A DNA stretch of 25,498 nt from Caldimicrobium sp964493015 (GTDB lineage Bacteria; Desulfobacterota; Thermodesulfobacteria; Thermodesulfobacteriales; Thermodesulfobacteriaceae), in assembly GCA_964493015.1 (NCBI GenBank), contig CAZBLU010000019.1, positions 1-25,498 of the forward strand. The letters are read 5' to 3'. This document shows, in pieces, positions 1 to 7,549 of the stretch. Below the pieces are notes generated by a model. It saw only the letters and a list, made by a program, of their open reading frames with translations, was not told the origin of the DNA and did not search any database. A program made the translations under genes and the position numbers. Positions within the stretch are counted from its first letter, which is position 1. Each line of letters opens with the position of its first letter.

Positions 1-1062
1 GATGGGCAATTCTTTGTAAACGAGGTAGATGAGCATTATTTTAGCCTGCAGAATGCCTTAGGTATGTATCTCCTTGGGGCTGACCCTCAGGCTACCACTG
101 CTGATCTGGCAAGCCTCAAACCTAATTTGATTCCCAAAGTAATGCCTGCAAAGGCTACCTCTAAACTTTCAGCTCAGCTTGTCTTAGATGCAAGAAAACC
201 AATTAATTCTGAAACCCTCATAGATAAATATGATGCCAATAATAGTCCACCTCTAGAAGAGGGAAAATATGATTGGGTCTTTGATCTCTATGTTTATGAT
301 TCCTTGGGAGAGATGATACCTGTAAAGCTCTACGTAGATAGAGGAAATACTTCTAATTCTTATGAACTCTTGCTTGCCCTTGCAGAACCAGCAAAAGATG
401 GAAGAGGAGCAGGAAAAATGCAGGGAGCCTTTCTCTATGGAAATCTTACCTTTGGGGGAGGAGGTGAACTAACTTTTGCCTCCTTTGCCGAGGTTGGCCT
501 TGATGGAGCTTTAACGCCCCTTGATCTAACCACCCTTGAGAAACCTAAGATCAACATGAATATTGGAGGCAATGTCCAGGCCTTGACCCTTGATCTTGGC
601 TTTAGAGTGAATCAAGATGGCACCATAACCAGGGAAGTTGAGGCTATTAAAATGGTGGCAAGTCCTTTCACCATGCTCGGTTTTGTCCAAGATGGCTATC
701 CCTCTGGGGTATTTGATAGAATTGAGGTTATAAATGAAGAGGGATTAATCCGGGCTTGGTATACCAATCAAAAGGATATTGAGGTAGCAAGATTATTCCT
801 TGCCGATTTTTCAGGCTATGAAGAGTCTTTAGAGAAGATCGGCAATGGTCTTTTTAGGGCAAGGCCAGGTGTTACAGCCTATCTCTTTATGCCAAGCTCA
901 GCAGAGCGGGGGCGCATTCTTTCTGGAGCCTTAGAGGGTTCTAATGTAGATCTGGCTATGGAGATGGTCAATCTTATAATGTTACAGAGAAGCTTTCAAA
1001 GTAATTCTCGGGTGATTACTACCGCAGATGCTATGCTTGAAGATTTCTTAAGACAAAGGTAG
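1..1062 (+). CDS. flgE: Flagellar hook protein FlgE-like, 5' end outside window
   Basis: Structural protein of the flagellar hook or a close hook paralogue, exported through the flagellar type III apparatus. The reading frame is open from base 1, so the N-terminal rod-like segment (probably about 100 residues) is missing. The visible 353 residues start inside the conserved DGQFFV segment, then show the FlgE D2 module (VYDSLG at about bases 292-309) and end with the classic C-terminal coiled-coil segment (SNVDLAMEMVNLIMLQRSF, then SRVITTADAMLEDFL) that packs against the N-terminal helix in all rod/hook/filament axial proteins. A second hook-type gene follows after 49 bp. Which of the two is the main hook subunit cannot be told from the sequence; a cap- or junction-related paralogue is possible for either. 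Confidence 0.88.
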   Translation, partial: DGQFFVNEVDEHYFSLQNALGMYLLGADPQATTADLASLKPNLIPKVMPAKATSKLSAQLVLDARKPINSETLIDKYDANNSPPLEEGKYDWVFDLYVYDSLGEMIPVKLYVDRGNTSNSYELLLALAEPAKDGRGAGKMQGAFLYGNLTFGGGGELTFASFAEVGLDGALTPLDLTTLEKPKINMNIGGNVQALTLDLGFRVNQDGTITREVEAIKMVASPFTMLGFVQDGYPSGVFDRIEVINEEGLIRAWYTNQKDIEVARLFLADFSGYEESLEKIGNGLFRARPGVTAYLFMPSSAERGRILSGALEGSNVDLAMEMVNLIMLQRSFQSNSRVITTADAMLEDFLRQR

Positions 1063-1090
1063 TAAAGCTATGAATAAAAATTACCGATAA
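1063..1090 (+). promoter_or_regulatory. Possible sigma-28 (FliA) promoter for the second hook gene
   Basis: Directly after the first hook gene lies TAAAGCTA (1063-1070) followed after 12 bp by ACCGATAA (1083-1090). The FliA consensus is TAAAGTTT, 11 bp, GCCGATAA, so seven of eight -10 bases and six of eight -35 bases match with a spacer one base long. A start near 1097 would give a leader of about 15 nt containing the ribosome site. The context (a flagellar gene) supports it; the extra spacer base weakens it. Confidence 0.42.
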
Positions 1091-1097
1091 AATCATA

Positions 1098-1108
1098 AAG
1101 GGGGTGAT
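1098..1108 (+). promoter_or_regulatory. Very strong Shine-Dalgarno site of second hook gene
   Basis: AAGGGGGTGAT differs at one base from the full anti-16S complement AAGGAGGTGAT, and the core ends 7 bp before the ATG at 1112. It fixes that start and suggests high translation, as expected for a major axial protein. Confidence 0.85.
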
Positions 1109-1111
1109 TTT

Positions 1112-3349
1112 ATGGGTTTAACAGATGCCCTATTTACAGGAACAAGTGGTCTTAGAGCCCTTGGGCATGGCATGAGTGTGATTGGTGATAATGTCTCTAA
1201 TTTAAACACCACGGCCTTTAAAGGAGCCCGCATAACCTTTTCAGACATTATGGCGCAGAATATCAATACTACTGCAGGCTCTGGCCAACTGGGAAGGGGA
1301 GCAGGCATTCAGGCCCTTTATCAGCTCTTTACTCAGGGAGCCTTTGAATCTACGGCAAGCCCCACAGATATGGCTATTGCTGGAGCTGGCTTTTTTATGG
1401 TGAGAAATCCTCAAACAACAGGGGGGATCTTTTACACCAGGGATGGACAATTTGTCATTGACAAGGAGGGCTATTTAGTAAATCCCCAGGGTTTAAGGGT
1501 GCAAGGATGGAAAATTGATGAGATTACTAATGATATAACTGGAGCTTTATCAGATATTAGAATTGATAGAAGCTCTCCTCCTGTCAAAACAACTAAGGTT
1601 GATATGATAACCAACTTAGATGCAAGGACAGAGTCCAGAGTAAAAGTTATTAATTTGAGTGGAAATATTTATGATGATCCTAATACACTAGGGACTACTT
1701 CTATACTTAAAGAATTTGTAATAAGAGATGTAGATCAACAGGATAATAAAATTAGAATAACTCTTGAATGGGATGCCTCTATCCAGAAATGGACTTATAC
1801 TATAACCGATATTAAGACTAATACTACACTTGCCTCAGGAAGTAATGTTACCTATACGAGGACTACCATTGAACTTCCCACCACGAAAGAGCAGGTTATT
1901 CTTGACTGGAGTGGGATAACTCATGATCAACAAACACCAAATGCTCTCAACATCCCTGGAAGAGATGGGAGAATAGAATTAAGTGGAACTATAGCACAGA
2001 ATTCTTGGATTAGTCAAGATTTTAGTGTGCTTGATGCTAATAATACCAGTAGAAACTTAAGAATATGGTTGTATTATGATTCCACTGATGGAAGATGGGA
2101 TTATTATATTGTTGAAAATCCGACAGAGGGTGCTACGGATCCCTCTCAGGATCAGGGGATAGTATTAGCTAAAGGAGAAAATTCTAATGAAACTAATACT
2201 TTCTTTTTCTTAGATGGCACTTCTCAACGCATTAATTTTGATTGGTCAAATTTAACCTCTGGACCAACAAATCTAACCCTTACCCTATATACCCTTCAAG
2301 AAACCTCTACTCTTCTTGATGCCTGGAATGCAAAAAATGAAACTCCCATTCCTTCAACTGCCTATGCCTACCGTTCTACTATATTTATTTATGATTCCTT
2401 AGGAACCCCCCATGAAATCACTATTTATTATTCACCTACTACCAAGGATAATGTTTGGGAATTCTTGGTTGCCTCTAATCCTTCTGAAGACCAAAGAGAT
2501 TTTGTACGGGATTCTCTTCCCATGCAATGGCAATATGAGGAAGGCGCTATTATTCAGAAATTAGAAATAAATTCTGGGAAGGTCTTTACCGAAGAAAAAA
2601 GAGGGGTTCTAATGTATGGAAGGGTTGAGTTTGATAATCAGGGAAATATAAAGAGATTTTTCCAAACTTATAGACTTGATGCCAATACGGGAAATCCGAT
2701 CCAGATAATTGACCAAAACGGTCAGCCTATTGCTCTTCCTGAGGATAAGTTTAATGCCTTAGGTGAAAATGGTTATCCCTTATTCATTGCAGATTTCTTA
2801 GGTATAGATTTTCCCTATGAAATTTATGCCCCCAATGATGTAAATCAAGGTTTATCAAGGGCAGATCTCCAGGGAATTGAATTGAATTTTGGCTATTTTT
2901 ATAAAGATACTTGGAGATCTGAATCCGTGCGTACAACTCAATACGCCACCTCAAATGCTACTCTCTTTTATGATCAAAATGGATTTGGACCTGGAGCCTT
3001 GGAGAATATATCGGTGGATAACGAGGGAAGAATTACAGGAATTTATTCCAATGGAAGGGTTATCCCTCTCTGGATGGTAGGGCTGGCTAACTTTAATGCC
3101 CCAGAAAGGCTGCAAAAGGTTGGGGGAAATCTTTTCAGAGAGACCACCCACTCAGGGCCACCAGTCACCGGTAAACCAGGCACCAACGGCCTTGGCACCA
3201 TTGCTCCAAACTCTCTTGAACAGTCCAATGTGGACCTTGGAGAACAGTTTGTAAAAATGATTATATTCCAGAGAGGCTTTCAGGCAGACTCCCGGATCAT
3301 CACGGTATCAGACACCATGCTTGAAGAGCTCATCAATCTCAAGAGATAG
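1112..3349 (+). CDS. flgE: Flagellar hook protein FlgE, enlarged (745 aa)
   Basis: Axial structural protein forming the flagellar hook. Residues 1-50 are the N-terminal rod-domain helix typical of FlgE/FlgG (Ser-Gly-Leu-Arg, then NVSNLNTTAFKGAR), 107-130 the conserved RDGQF...GYLVNPQG segment, 422-456 the FlgE D2 module (IFIYDSLGTPHEITIYY) and 701-745 the C-terminal axial helix (SNVDLGEQFVKMIIFQRGFQ). FlgE is usually about 400-450 residues; the extra length lies mainly between 160 and 420, where two further copies of the D2-like beta module are visible (about 202-270 and 304-382, identical spacing of F, D, R-I, D and W residues). These would sit on the exposed outer surface of the hook. Preceded by another hook-like gene and a near-perfect ribosome site; a hairpin follows the stop. 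Confidence 0.93.
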   Translation: MGLTDALFTGTSGLRALGHGMSVIGDNVSNLNTTAFKGARITFSDIMAQNINTTAGSGQLGRGAGIQALYQLFTQGAFESTASPTDMAIAGAGFFMVRNPQTTGGIFYTRDGQFVIDKEGYLVNPQGLRVQGWKIDEITNDITGALSDIRIDRSSPPVKTTKVDMITNLDARTESRVKVINLSGNIYDDPNTLGTTSILKEFVIRDVDQQDNKIRITLEWDASIQKWTYTITDIKTNTTLASGSNVTYTRTTIELPTTKEQVILDWSGITHDQQTPNALNIPGRDGRIELSGTIAQNSWISQDFSVLDANNTSRNLRIWLYYDSTDGRWDYYIVENPTEGATDPSQDQGIVLAKGENSNETNTFFFLDGTSQRINFDWSNLTSGPTNLTLTLYTLQETSTLLDAWNAKNETPIPSTAYAYRSTIFIYDSLGTPHEITIYYSPTTKDNVWEFLVASNPSEDQRDFVRDSLPMQWQYEEGAIIQKLEINSGKVFTEEKRGVLMYGRVEFDNQGNIKRFFQTYRLDANTGNPIQIIDQNGQPIALPEDKFNALGENGYPLFIADFLGIDFPYEIYAPNDVNQGLSRADLQGIELNFGYFYKDTWRSESVRTTQYATSNATLFYDQNGFGPGALENISVDNEGRITGIYSNGRVIPLWMVGLANFNAPERLQKVGGNLFRETTHSGPPVTGKPGTNGLGTIAPNSLEQSNVDLGEQFVKMIIFQRGFQADSRIITVSDTMLEELINLKR
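1712..2479 (+). repeat. Three diverged copies of a D2-like beta module within FlgE
   Basis: Residues 202-231, 304-333 and about 424-453 of the hook protein align almost without gaps: an aromatic or Ile start, an invariant Asp four residues on (206, 308, 428), a hydrophobic-Arg/Thr-Ile strand (214-216, 316-318, 436-438) and an invariant Trp 21 residues after the Asp (227, 329, 449). Copies one and two also share a trailing DWS followed by Leu/Ile-Thr (266-270, 378-382). The repeat is visible in protein, not in DNA, so the duplication is old. Confidence 0.6.
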
Positions 3350-3358
3350 TTATCCACA

Positions 3359-3390
3359 GGGGGGCTTTAAGCCCCTCCTCTTAGTTCTAT
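3359..3390 (+). terminator. Probable intrinsic terminator after the hook genes
   Basis: GGGGGGC (3359-3365), loop TTTAA, then GCCCCTC-type 3' arm (3371-3377) forms a 7-bp, GC-rich stem with one G-U pair, 9 bp after the hook stop codon. The tail (CTCTTAGTTCTATCTT) is only moderately T-rich, so termination strength is uncertain. Confidence 0.5.
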
Positions 3391-3399
3391 CTTACTCTC

Positions 3400-3427
3400 T
3401 TGATTTTTGCAAGTTAGCTAATAATAT
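3400..3427 (+). promoter_or_regulatory. Sigma-70-type promoter of the helicase gene
   Basis: TTGATT (3400-3405), 16 bp, TAATAT (3422-3427). Transcription would start near 3434, next to the ATG at 3435, and no Shine-Dalgarno sequence lies before that ATG, so the mRNA is predicted to be leaderless. Confidence 0.55.
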
Positions 3428-3434
3428 CTAATCT

Positions 3435-5759
3435 ATGCGCCCTTCAATCATTCTATATCAGGCAAGTGCTGGAAGTGGAAAAACCTTTCAAATAGCCCTA
3501 AGCTATCTTTCTCTCCTCAAGGAAAGTTCCTCACAGAGCCCTTCCTTCAAAGATATCCTTGCCATAACTTTTACCAATAAGGCTGTGTATGAGATGAAAG
3601 AGCGTATTATCAAATTCCTTAAGCAAATTGCCTTAGAGAGCGAGGAAGGAAAAAGGCTTTCAGAACTAACTGGTATCACCCCTAAGAGGGCTGAAGAGAT
3701 TCTTGAAGAAATCTTTCTTCACTATGATTATCTTGAGATAAAGACTATTGATAGCTTTCTCCTCAAATTTTTTCGAGGATTAGCCTATGAGCTTGATCTT
3801 CACCCTCATTTTTCTATAAAGGAATATATTGGCAAAGGCGAGTTAGAAAAGGCCTTAATTAGGCTTTATTTGAGATCTCAAAACGAGCCAAATATCAAAA
3901 AATTCTTTGAAAGATTCGTAGATTTTCTCCTCTCAGCTGAAGATAAACTAAGGATAAATATGAAGGGCACAATTCTTAGAAACCTGGAAGAACTACTTAA
4001 GATGTCTACTTATGAGGAAAGTCTTCTTTTGGCAAGATCCCTTTTAAAAGAGGATATTTGGGAAAAAGAGGCGGTGCAGAGTAAAGATTCATTATCTCTT
4101 AAGAGAGGAAATTTTTATCTTTATCTTCTTTTCCTACTTAAAGAGGAGCTCGAGAGAGTGCTCTTTGAGGAAGGAGCCATCTATATGGGGCTCTGGAAGG
4201 AAAAATTAGCTCAAAGTTTGCATCGGGATTTTCTTCCCTGGATCTACCTAAAACTGGGTAAGCTAAGGGCTTTTATCATAGATGAATTTCAGGATACAGA
4301 TAGACTGCAATGGTTAGCTATTTATCCGCTCGTTGAAGATCTGATAAGCGATGGCAGGATATTTATAACGGCTGGAGATCCCAAGCAGTCCATTTATAGG
4401 TGGAAAGGAGGAGATCCCTCGCTCTTAAGAAGGCTTAAAGAAGATCTGGCTCCCTATGACCTTGTGGAAAGCTCTTTAAAGTGTAATCACAGAAGCTGTC
4501 TCAGAATTGTGAAATTCAATAATTACTTCTTTGAGGTGCTTAAAAATGGCACTCACAAGAGGCCAATTCTACAGAGACTTCTATTTGGCAGGGAAAGTGA
4601 TAAAGTAGATGAGGCCCTTTTAGATATTGCTGAAAGGGAATTTTTAGAGCTCTTTGAAAACATCGAGCAGGAAAGCCATAAAGATCTTGAGGGTAAGGTT
4701 TTTATAGATTGGTTGGTCTTCAACAAGGAGGCTTCCCAGCAAGAGGTCCAAAGGGTGCTCTGGGAGCATATTGCTAAGATCCTTACTGATTTAAAGGAAA
4801 AGAGAGAGCTTGAAGGGATTGCCATCCTCTGTAGAGAGAATAAACAGGTCACTCAGCTCTCCAGTTATCTCACTTCCCTTGGTTTCTCCGTGCAGGGGAG
4901 TTCTTTTTTAAAATTAAAGGAGTCCCCTCTCGTTAATTACCTTACAGCCTTTATCAGGCTACTATATGACCTTGATGACGAAATTGCCCTTTTCACTCTG
5001 TTGCTTGGCTTTTTTGAGGAGGGAAATGATATTCTTCAAGGATATCTGAACTTTCTGGGTGGCGCTGATAAGGCCTTTACCCTAAGGGATTATTTGCAAA
5101 ATTATTGGGAAGAGTTCTGGGAAAAAAAGATAAAGCATCCTCTGGAAAAGGGGGCCTATCTCAATCTGTATCAGTTTGTGAGACATATAATTGATTACTT
5201 CAAAGTTGAGGAAAGATTCCCCCAGGAAAAGCCATATCTTTATAAATTTTTGAGCTTAGTTCTCAGATTTGTCTCCCAAGGTGGGGATGGAGACGAATTT
5301 TTAGAGAATTGTGAGCCCATCCTTGAGGAAGACATTGAGACCTCTCCTGAGAAGAGTTTCATAAGGGTGCTGAATATCCATTTAGCTAAGGGACTTGAAT
5401 TCGAAAAGGTAATAGTTCCCTTAGATTTTACTCCCAAGTCCTTTAGATTAAACCTTGGCTTTCTCTTTACTGAAGAGGGGGTTCACAAAGGTAAGAAAGA
5501 GGAATTTACGCCAGACTTGTTAAGGCTTTATAATTTTATAAAGATAAGCCATTCCTTAGAGGTCTTTAACCTCCTTTATGTGGCCTTCACCAGGGCCATA
5601 AGGTATCTCTACATTTTAGTTCCTCATGGTTTAAAGAGGAACTTCCTTGCAGCGGAAATATTTATAAGGACTTTCGAATTGCTTAAGGAGCAAGGTCTCG
5701 ATAAGAACATAAGCCATTACTTTGAAGAAAGGTTTTTAGCTCCTCATAATGGTAGATAA
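3435..5759 (+). CDS. UvrD/RecB-like (AddA-type) helicase without nuclease domain
   Basis: Superfamily 1 DNA helicase of the UvrD/RecB/AddA group, probably acting in double-strand break repair. Visible motifs: Walker A ASAGSGKT (residues 10-17), motif Ia AITFTNKAVYEMKERI (43-58), motif II IIDEFQDTD (281-289), motif III ITAGDPKQSIYRWKGG (311-326), motif V NIHLAKGLEFEKV (647-659) and motif VI NLLYVAFTRA (712-721). The protein ends 53 residues after motif VI, whereas AddA/RecB proteins continue for several hundred residues into a PD-(D/E)XK nuclease. No nuclease remnant exists downstream, where a convergent gene begins, so this is a helicase-only form rather than a frameshifted gene. No recC, recD or addB partner lies in the window. 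The 3' end overlaps the convergent HAD gene by 77 bp. The start has no ribosome site and appears leaderless. Confidence 0.88.
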   Translation: MRPSIILYQASAGSGKTFQIALSYLSLLKESSSQSPSFKDILAITFTNKAVYEMKERIIKFLKQIALESEEGKRLSELTGITPKRAEEILEEIFLHYDYLEIKTIDSFLLKFFRGLAYELDLHPHFSIKEYIGKGELEKALIRLYLRSQNEPNIKKFFERFVDFLLSAEDKLRINMKGTILRNLEELLKMSTYEESLLLARSLLKEDIWEKEAVQSKDSLSLKRGNFYLYLLFLLKEELERVLFEEGAIYMGLWKEKLAQSLHRDFLPWIYLKLGKLRAFIIDEFQDTDRLQWLAIYPLVEDLISDGRIFITAGDPKQSIYRWKGGDPSLLRRLKEDLAPYDLVESSLKCNHRSCLRIVKFNNYFFEVLKNGTHKRPILQRLLFGRESDKVDEALLDIAEREFLELFENIEQESHKDLEGKVFIDWLVFNKEASQQEVQRVLWEHIAKILTDLKEKRELEGIAILCRENKQVTQLSSYLTSLGFSVQGSSFLKLKESPLVNYLTAFIRLLYDLDDEIALFTLLLGFFEEGNDILQGYLNFLGGADKAFTLRDYLQNYWEEFWEKKIKHPLEKGAYLNLYQFVRHIIDYFKVEERFPQEKPYLYKFLSLVLRFVSQGGDGDEFLENCEPILEEDIETSPEKSFIRVLNIHLAKGLEFEKVIVPLDFTPKSFRLNLGFLFTEEGVHKGKKEEFTPDLLRLYNFIKISHSLEVFNLLYVAFTRAIRYLYILVPHGLKRNFLAAEIFIRTFELLKEQGLDKNISHYFEERFLAPHNGR

Positions 5760-6348
5760 CCTTGATGGCCTTTAGAGAGGGATTTTTATATGAAATAAGC
5801 GGGACTTTACAACTCTCACAAAGTTTTTCATCAATAACAGAATCACCAATATAGATACTTTCATGGGGCCTCACCTTAAAGTGACTTAATATAGTGGCAA
5901 GGGCTAAGGGATTACTTTTGGGGTAATCAAGGGCTGTCCGCACTAAATGAAAATACTTGCTTAGGTCAAAGTGCTCTAAGAGAGGTTTGGTGGAGGTGGT
6001 TCTGTTGGTGCAGAGGGCAATAAAAAATCTTTGATGTGCCCAGTCAAGAAAATCTTTTATTCCCTCTTCTAAGATCATGTAGGGAAAAAACTTACTATAG
6101 GAAGTTTCCTTAGAGACCTTGATGGCCTCTTCTTTTAGATGGGGATGTTCTCTAAAGAGGTAATCTAAGCACTCTGGGAGGGAGTGCATATGAACAAAGT
6201 CAAGCTCAGCTTTAGTAAGAGGTGCTCTTCCCACAGCCTTTAAAATGTGGTTATAATACTCCTCGTTAGCTCTGCGGGAATCAAAGAGAACCCCATCACA
6301 ATCGAAGATCAGAAGTTTAATAGGGTTGATCATTTTTTTCTTTATCAT
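5683..6348 (-). CDS. HAD-superfamily phosphatase (phosphoglycolate phosphatase-like)
   Basis: Haloacid dehalogenase-type hydrolase, most likely a small-molecule phosphatase; substrate unknown. All four HAD motifs are seen: nucleophile DCDGVLFDS (residues 16-24, Asp16 and Asp18), Thr114 in CTNRTT, Lys144 in YPKSNP and the acidic GDSVIDE (168-174). A helical cap lies between motif I and II (about 25-100), as in the Gph/PGP subgroup. Length 221 aa is normal. The ATG at 6348 overlaps the stop of the prenyl synthase gene (ATGA), so the two are translationally coupled; an internal ATG at 6333 with the same upstream A-rich context is a second possible start. The last about 25 codons overlap the 3' end of the convergent helicase gene. 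Confidence 0.87.
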   Translation of the reverse strand: MIKKKMINPIKLLIFDCDGVLFDSRRANEEYYNHILKAVGRAPLTKAELDFVHMHSLPECLDYLFREHPHLKEEAIKVSKETSYSKFFPYMILEEGIKDFLDWAHQRFFIALCTNRTTSTKPLLEHFDLSKYFHLVRTALDYPKSNPLALATILSHFKVRPHESIYIGDSVIDEKLCESCKVPLISYKNPSLKAIKVIYHYEELKTFLQSNGLCSYRDLAP

Positions 6349-7313
6349 TTTTTTCTTTCTAAAAGATAATCAGCAAGAAATACAAGGGAATCTTTATAGG
6401 GTGAGCTTGGGAGATATTCTAAGGCCTTTTTAGCTTTAGCAACCTCTTCTTTAGCTTTAATGGAGCATTGGACAAAGCCACCATTTCTTTCAATGATTTC
6501 GTAGGCTCTATGAAAATCCTCAAAAGAGGTTTGCTCACTTTTCAAGAGAGTAAGAAGAAGCTCTCTTTCCATGGGAGGGGCTGAGTTAAGGGCTAAAATA
6601 ACTGGCAGAGTAATCTTACCCTCAGCAAAATCCTTGCCCAAGTCTTTGCCTGTTTCTACACTGGTGTAGTCTAAGAGATCATCCACCATCTGAAAGGCCA
6701 TGCCAAGATGATAGCCATACTGGGCAAGGGCTTCAATGTAGGCTTGAGACCCTTCAGCTAAGATGGCACCTACTTTACAGCTACAGGAGAAAAGGGCAGC
6801 TGTTTTGCGAAAGATAATCTCCCTGTAAGAGTCTTCACTGAGATCTGTATCATCTAAGTGGAGAAGCTGCATCACTTCACCTTCACTCATGAGCAGAGTA
6901 GTCTTAGTGATGGCTTCCATGACTTCAGGATTTTTTAGACTACTTGCTATGTCTAAGGCCTTTGCGTAAAGATAGTCCCCAACCAAAATGGTAGCCTGAT
7001 TGCCCCAAAGATTCCTTGCTGCCTTTCTCCCTCTACGAAATTGGGCTTCATCAACTACATCGTCATGCAAAAGGGTAGCAACATGGATATACTCAAAAAG
7101 CAAAGCTGTTTCGTATAAGTGATCCTGAAGTTCTGGCTTAAAAACCTTGGCAGAGAGGACGCAGAGAAGGGGCCTAACCCTTTTTCCTCCAGCAAAGAGC
7201 ACATATTCACTTACTTGGTTTATAAAGGGATGCTGGGAGACTCTAAGTCTCTGAAGGGCTTCTTCAATAAGGCTAAGTTCTCTCTTAATTAATTCGAAGC
7301 TATCTCCTCTCAC
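6345..7313 (-). CDS. Long-chain trans-polyprenyl diphosphate synthase
   Basis: Adds isopentenyl diphosphate to allylic diphosphates to make the polyprenyl tail of a quinone (octaprenyl/heptaprenyl type) in the cytoplasm. Conserved GGKRVRP (residues 42-48), first Asp-rich motif DDVVD (84-88), GKDLGKDFAEGK region (222-233) and second motif DDLLD (211-215). The first motif lacks the two-residue insertion typical of bacterial farnesyl synthases and the fifth residue before it is small (Ala79); both point to a long product chain. 322 aa is the usual length. The start is a GTG at 7313, with no ribosome site but a good promoter placing the transcript start within about 3 nt, hence a probable leaderless mRNA. 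IspB or HepT are the nearest named relatives; chain length is not decided. Confidence 0.9.
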   Translation of the reverse strand: MRGDSFELIKRELSLIEEALQRLRVSQHPFINQVSEYVLFAGGKRVRPLLCVLSAKVFKPELQDHLYETALLFEYIHVATLLHDDVVDEAQFRRGRKAARNLWGNQATILVGDYLYAKALDIASSLKNPEVMEAITKTTLLMSEGEVMQLLHLDDTDLSEDSYREIIFRKTAALFSCSCKVGAILAEGSQAYIEALAQYGYHLGMAFQMVDDLLDYTSVETGKDLGKDFAEGKITLPVILALNSAPPMERELLLTLLKSEQTSFEDFHRAYEIIERNGGFVQCSIKAKEEVAKAKKALEYLPSSPYKDSLVFLADYLLERKK

Positions 7314-7322
7314 GGCAATTTA

Positions 7323-7350
7323 AGTATACTTTAAAGTGTCCCTTTTACAA
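7323..7350 (-). promoter_or_regulatory. Promoter of the prenyl synthase/HAD operon
   Basis: On the minus strand, TTGTAA (7350-7345), 16 bp, TATACT (7328-7323). The predicted start of transcription falls about 1-3 nt before the GTG at 7313, so translation is likely leaderless. Confidence 0.58.
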
Positions 7351-7376
7351 CCTCTTTTAGTTAGAACTTATATACA

Positions 7377-7405
7377 TTCAAATTCTACACCCTTTCAAAT
7401 TCTAC
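7377..7405. repeat. Twin 12-bp direct repeat in a divergent promoter region
   Basis: TTCAAATTCTAC occurs at 7377-7388 and 7394-7405, 17 bp apart start to start. It lies in the 236-bp gap (7314-7549) between the divergent prenyl synthase and pilT promoters. It may be a tandem operator; the rest of the gap shows only the two promoters. Confidence 0.4.
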
Positions 7406-7508
7406 CTTTGCATCAAATTTTTAATTTTCTTTATACCTTTTCGTAAAGAGTTTTGATCTCTTAAGGAAAGCACTCTCCCGATTTTTGCTCTATGCTTAGC
7501 GTTTCCTA

Positions 7509-7536
7509 TTGACTTTTAGTGGAAGTTCGCTAAATT
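7509..7536 (+). promoter_or_regulatory. Promoter of the pilT-galU-priA operon
   Basis: TTGACT (7509-7514), 16 bp, TAAATT (7531-7536). The predicted start of transcription near 7543 leaves about 7 nt before the ATG at 7550, with no Shine-Dalgarno sequence. Confidence 0.52.
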
Positions 7537-7549
7537 ATTTTCCTTAGAG

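Noticed and set aside
5714..5763. Hairpins between the helicase and HAD genes (CCATTA/TAATGG and AAGGTT/AACCTT)
   Set aside because: The two pairings interleave, have long loops and weak stems, so no terminator is called.
5760..6300. Lost nuclease domain of the helicase hidden by a frameshift
   Set aside because: The downstream DNA codes for an intact HAD phosphatase on the other strand, and no plus-strand frame there shows nuclease motifs.
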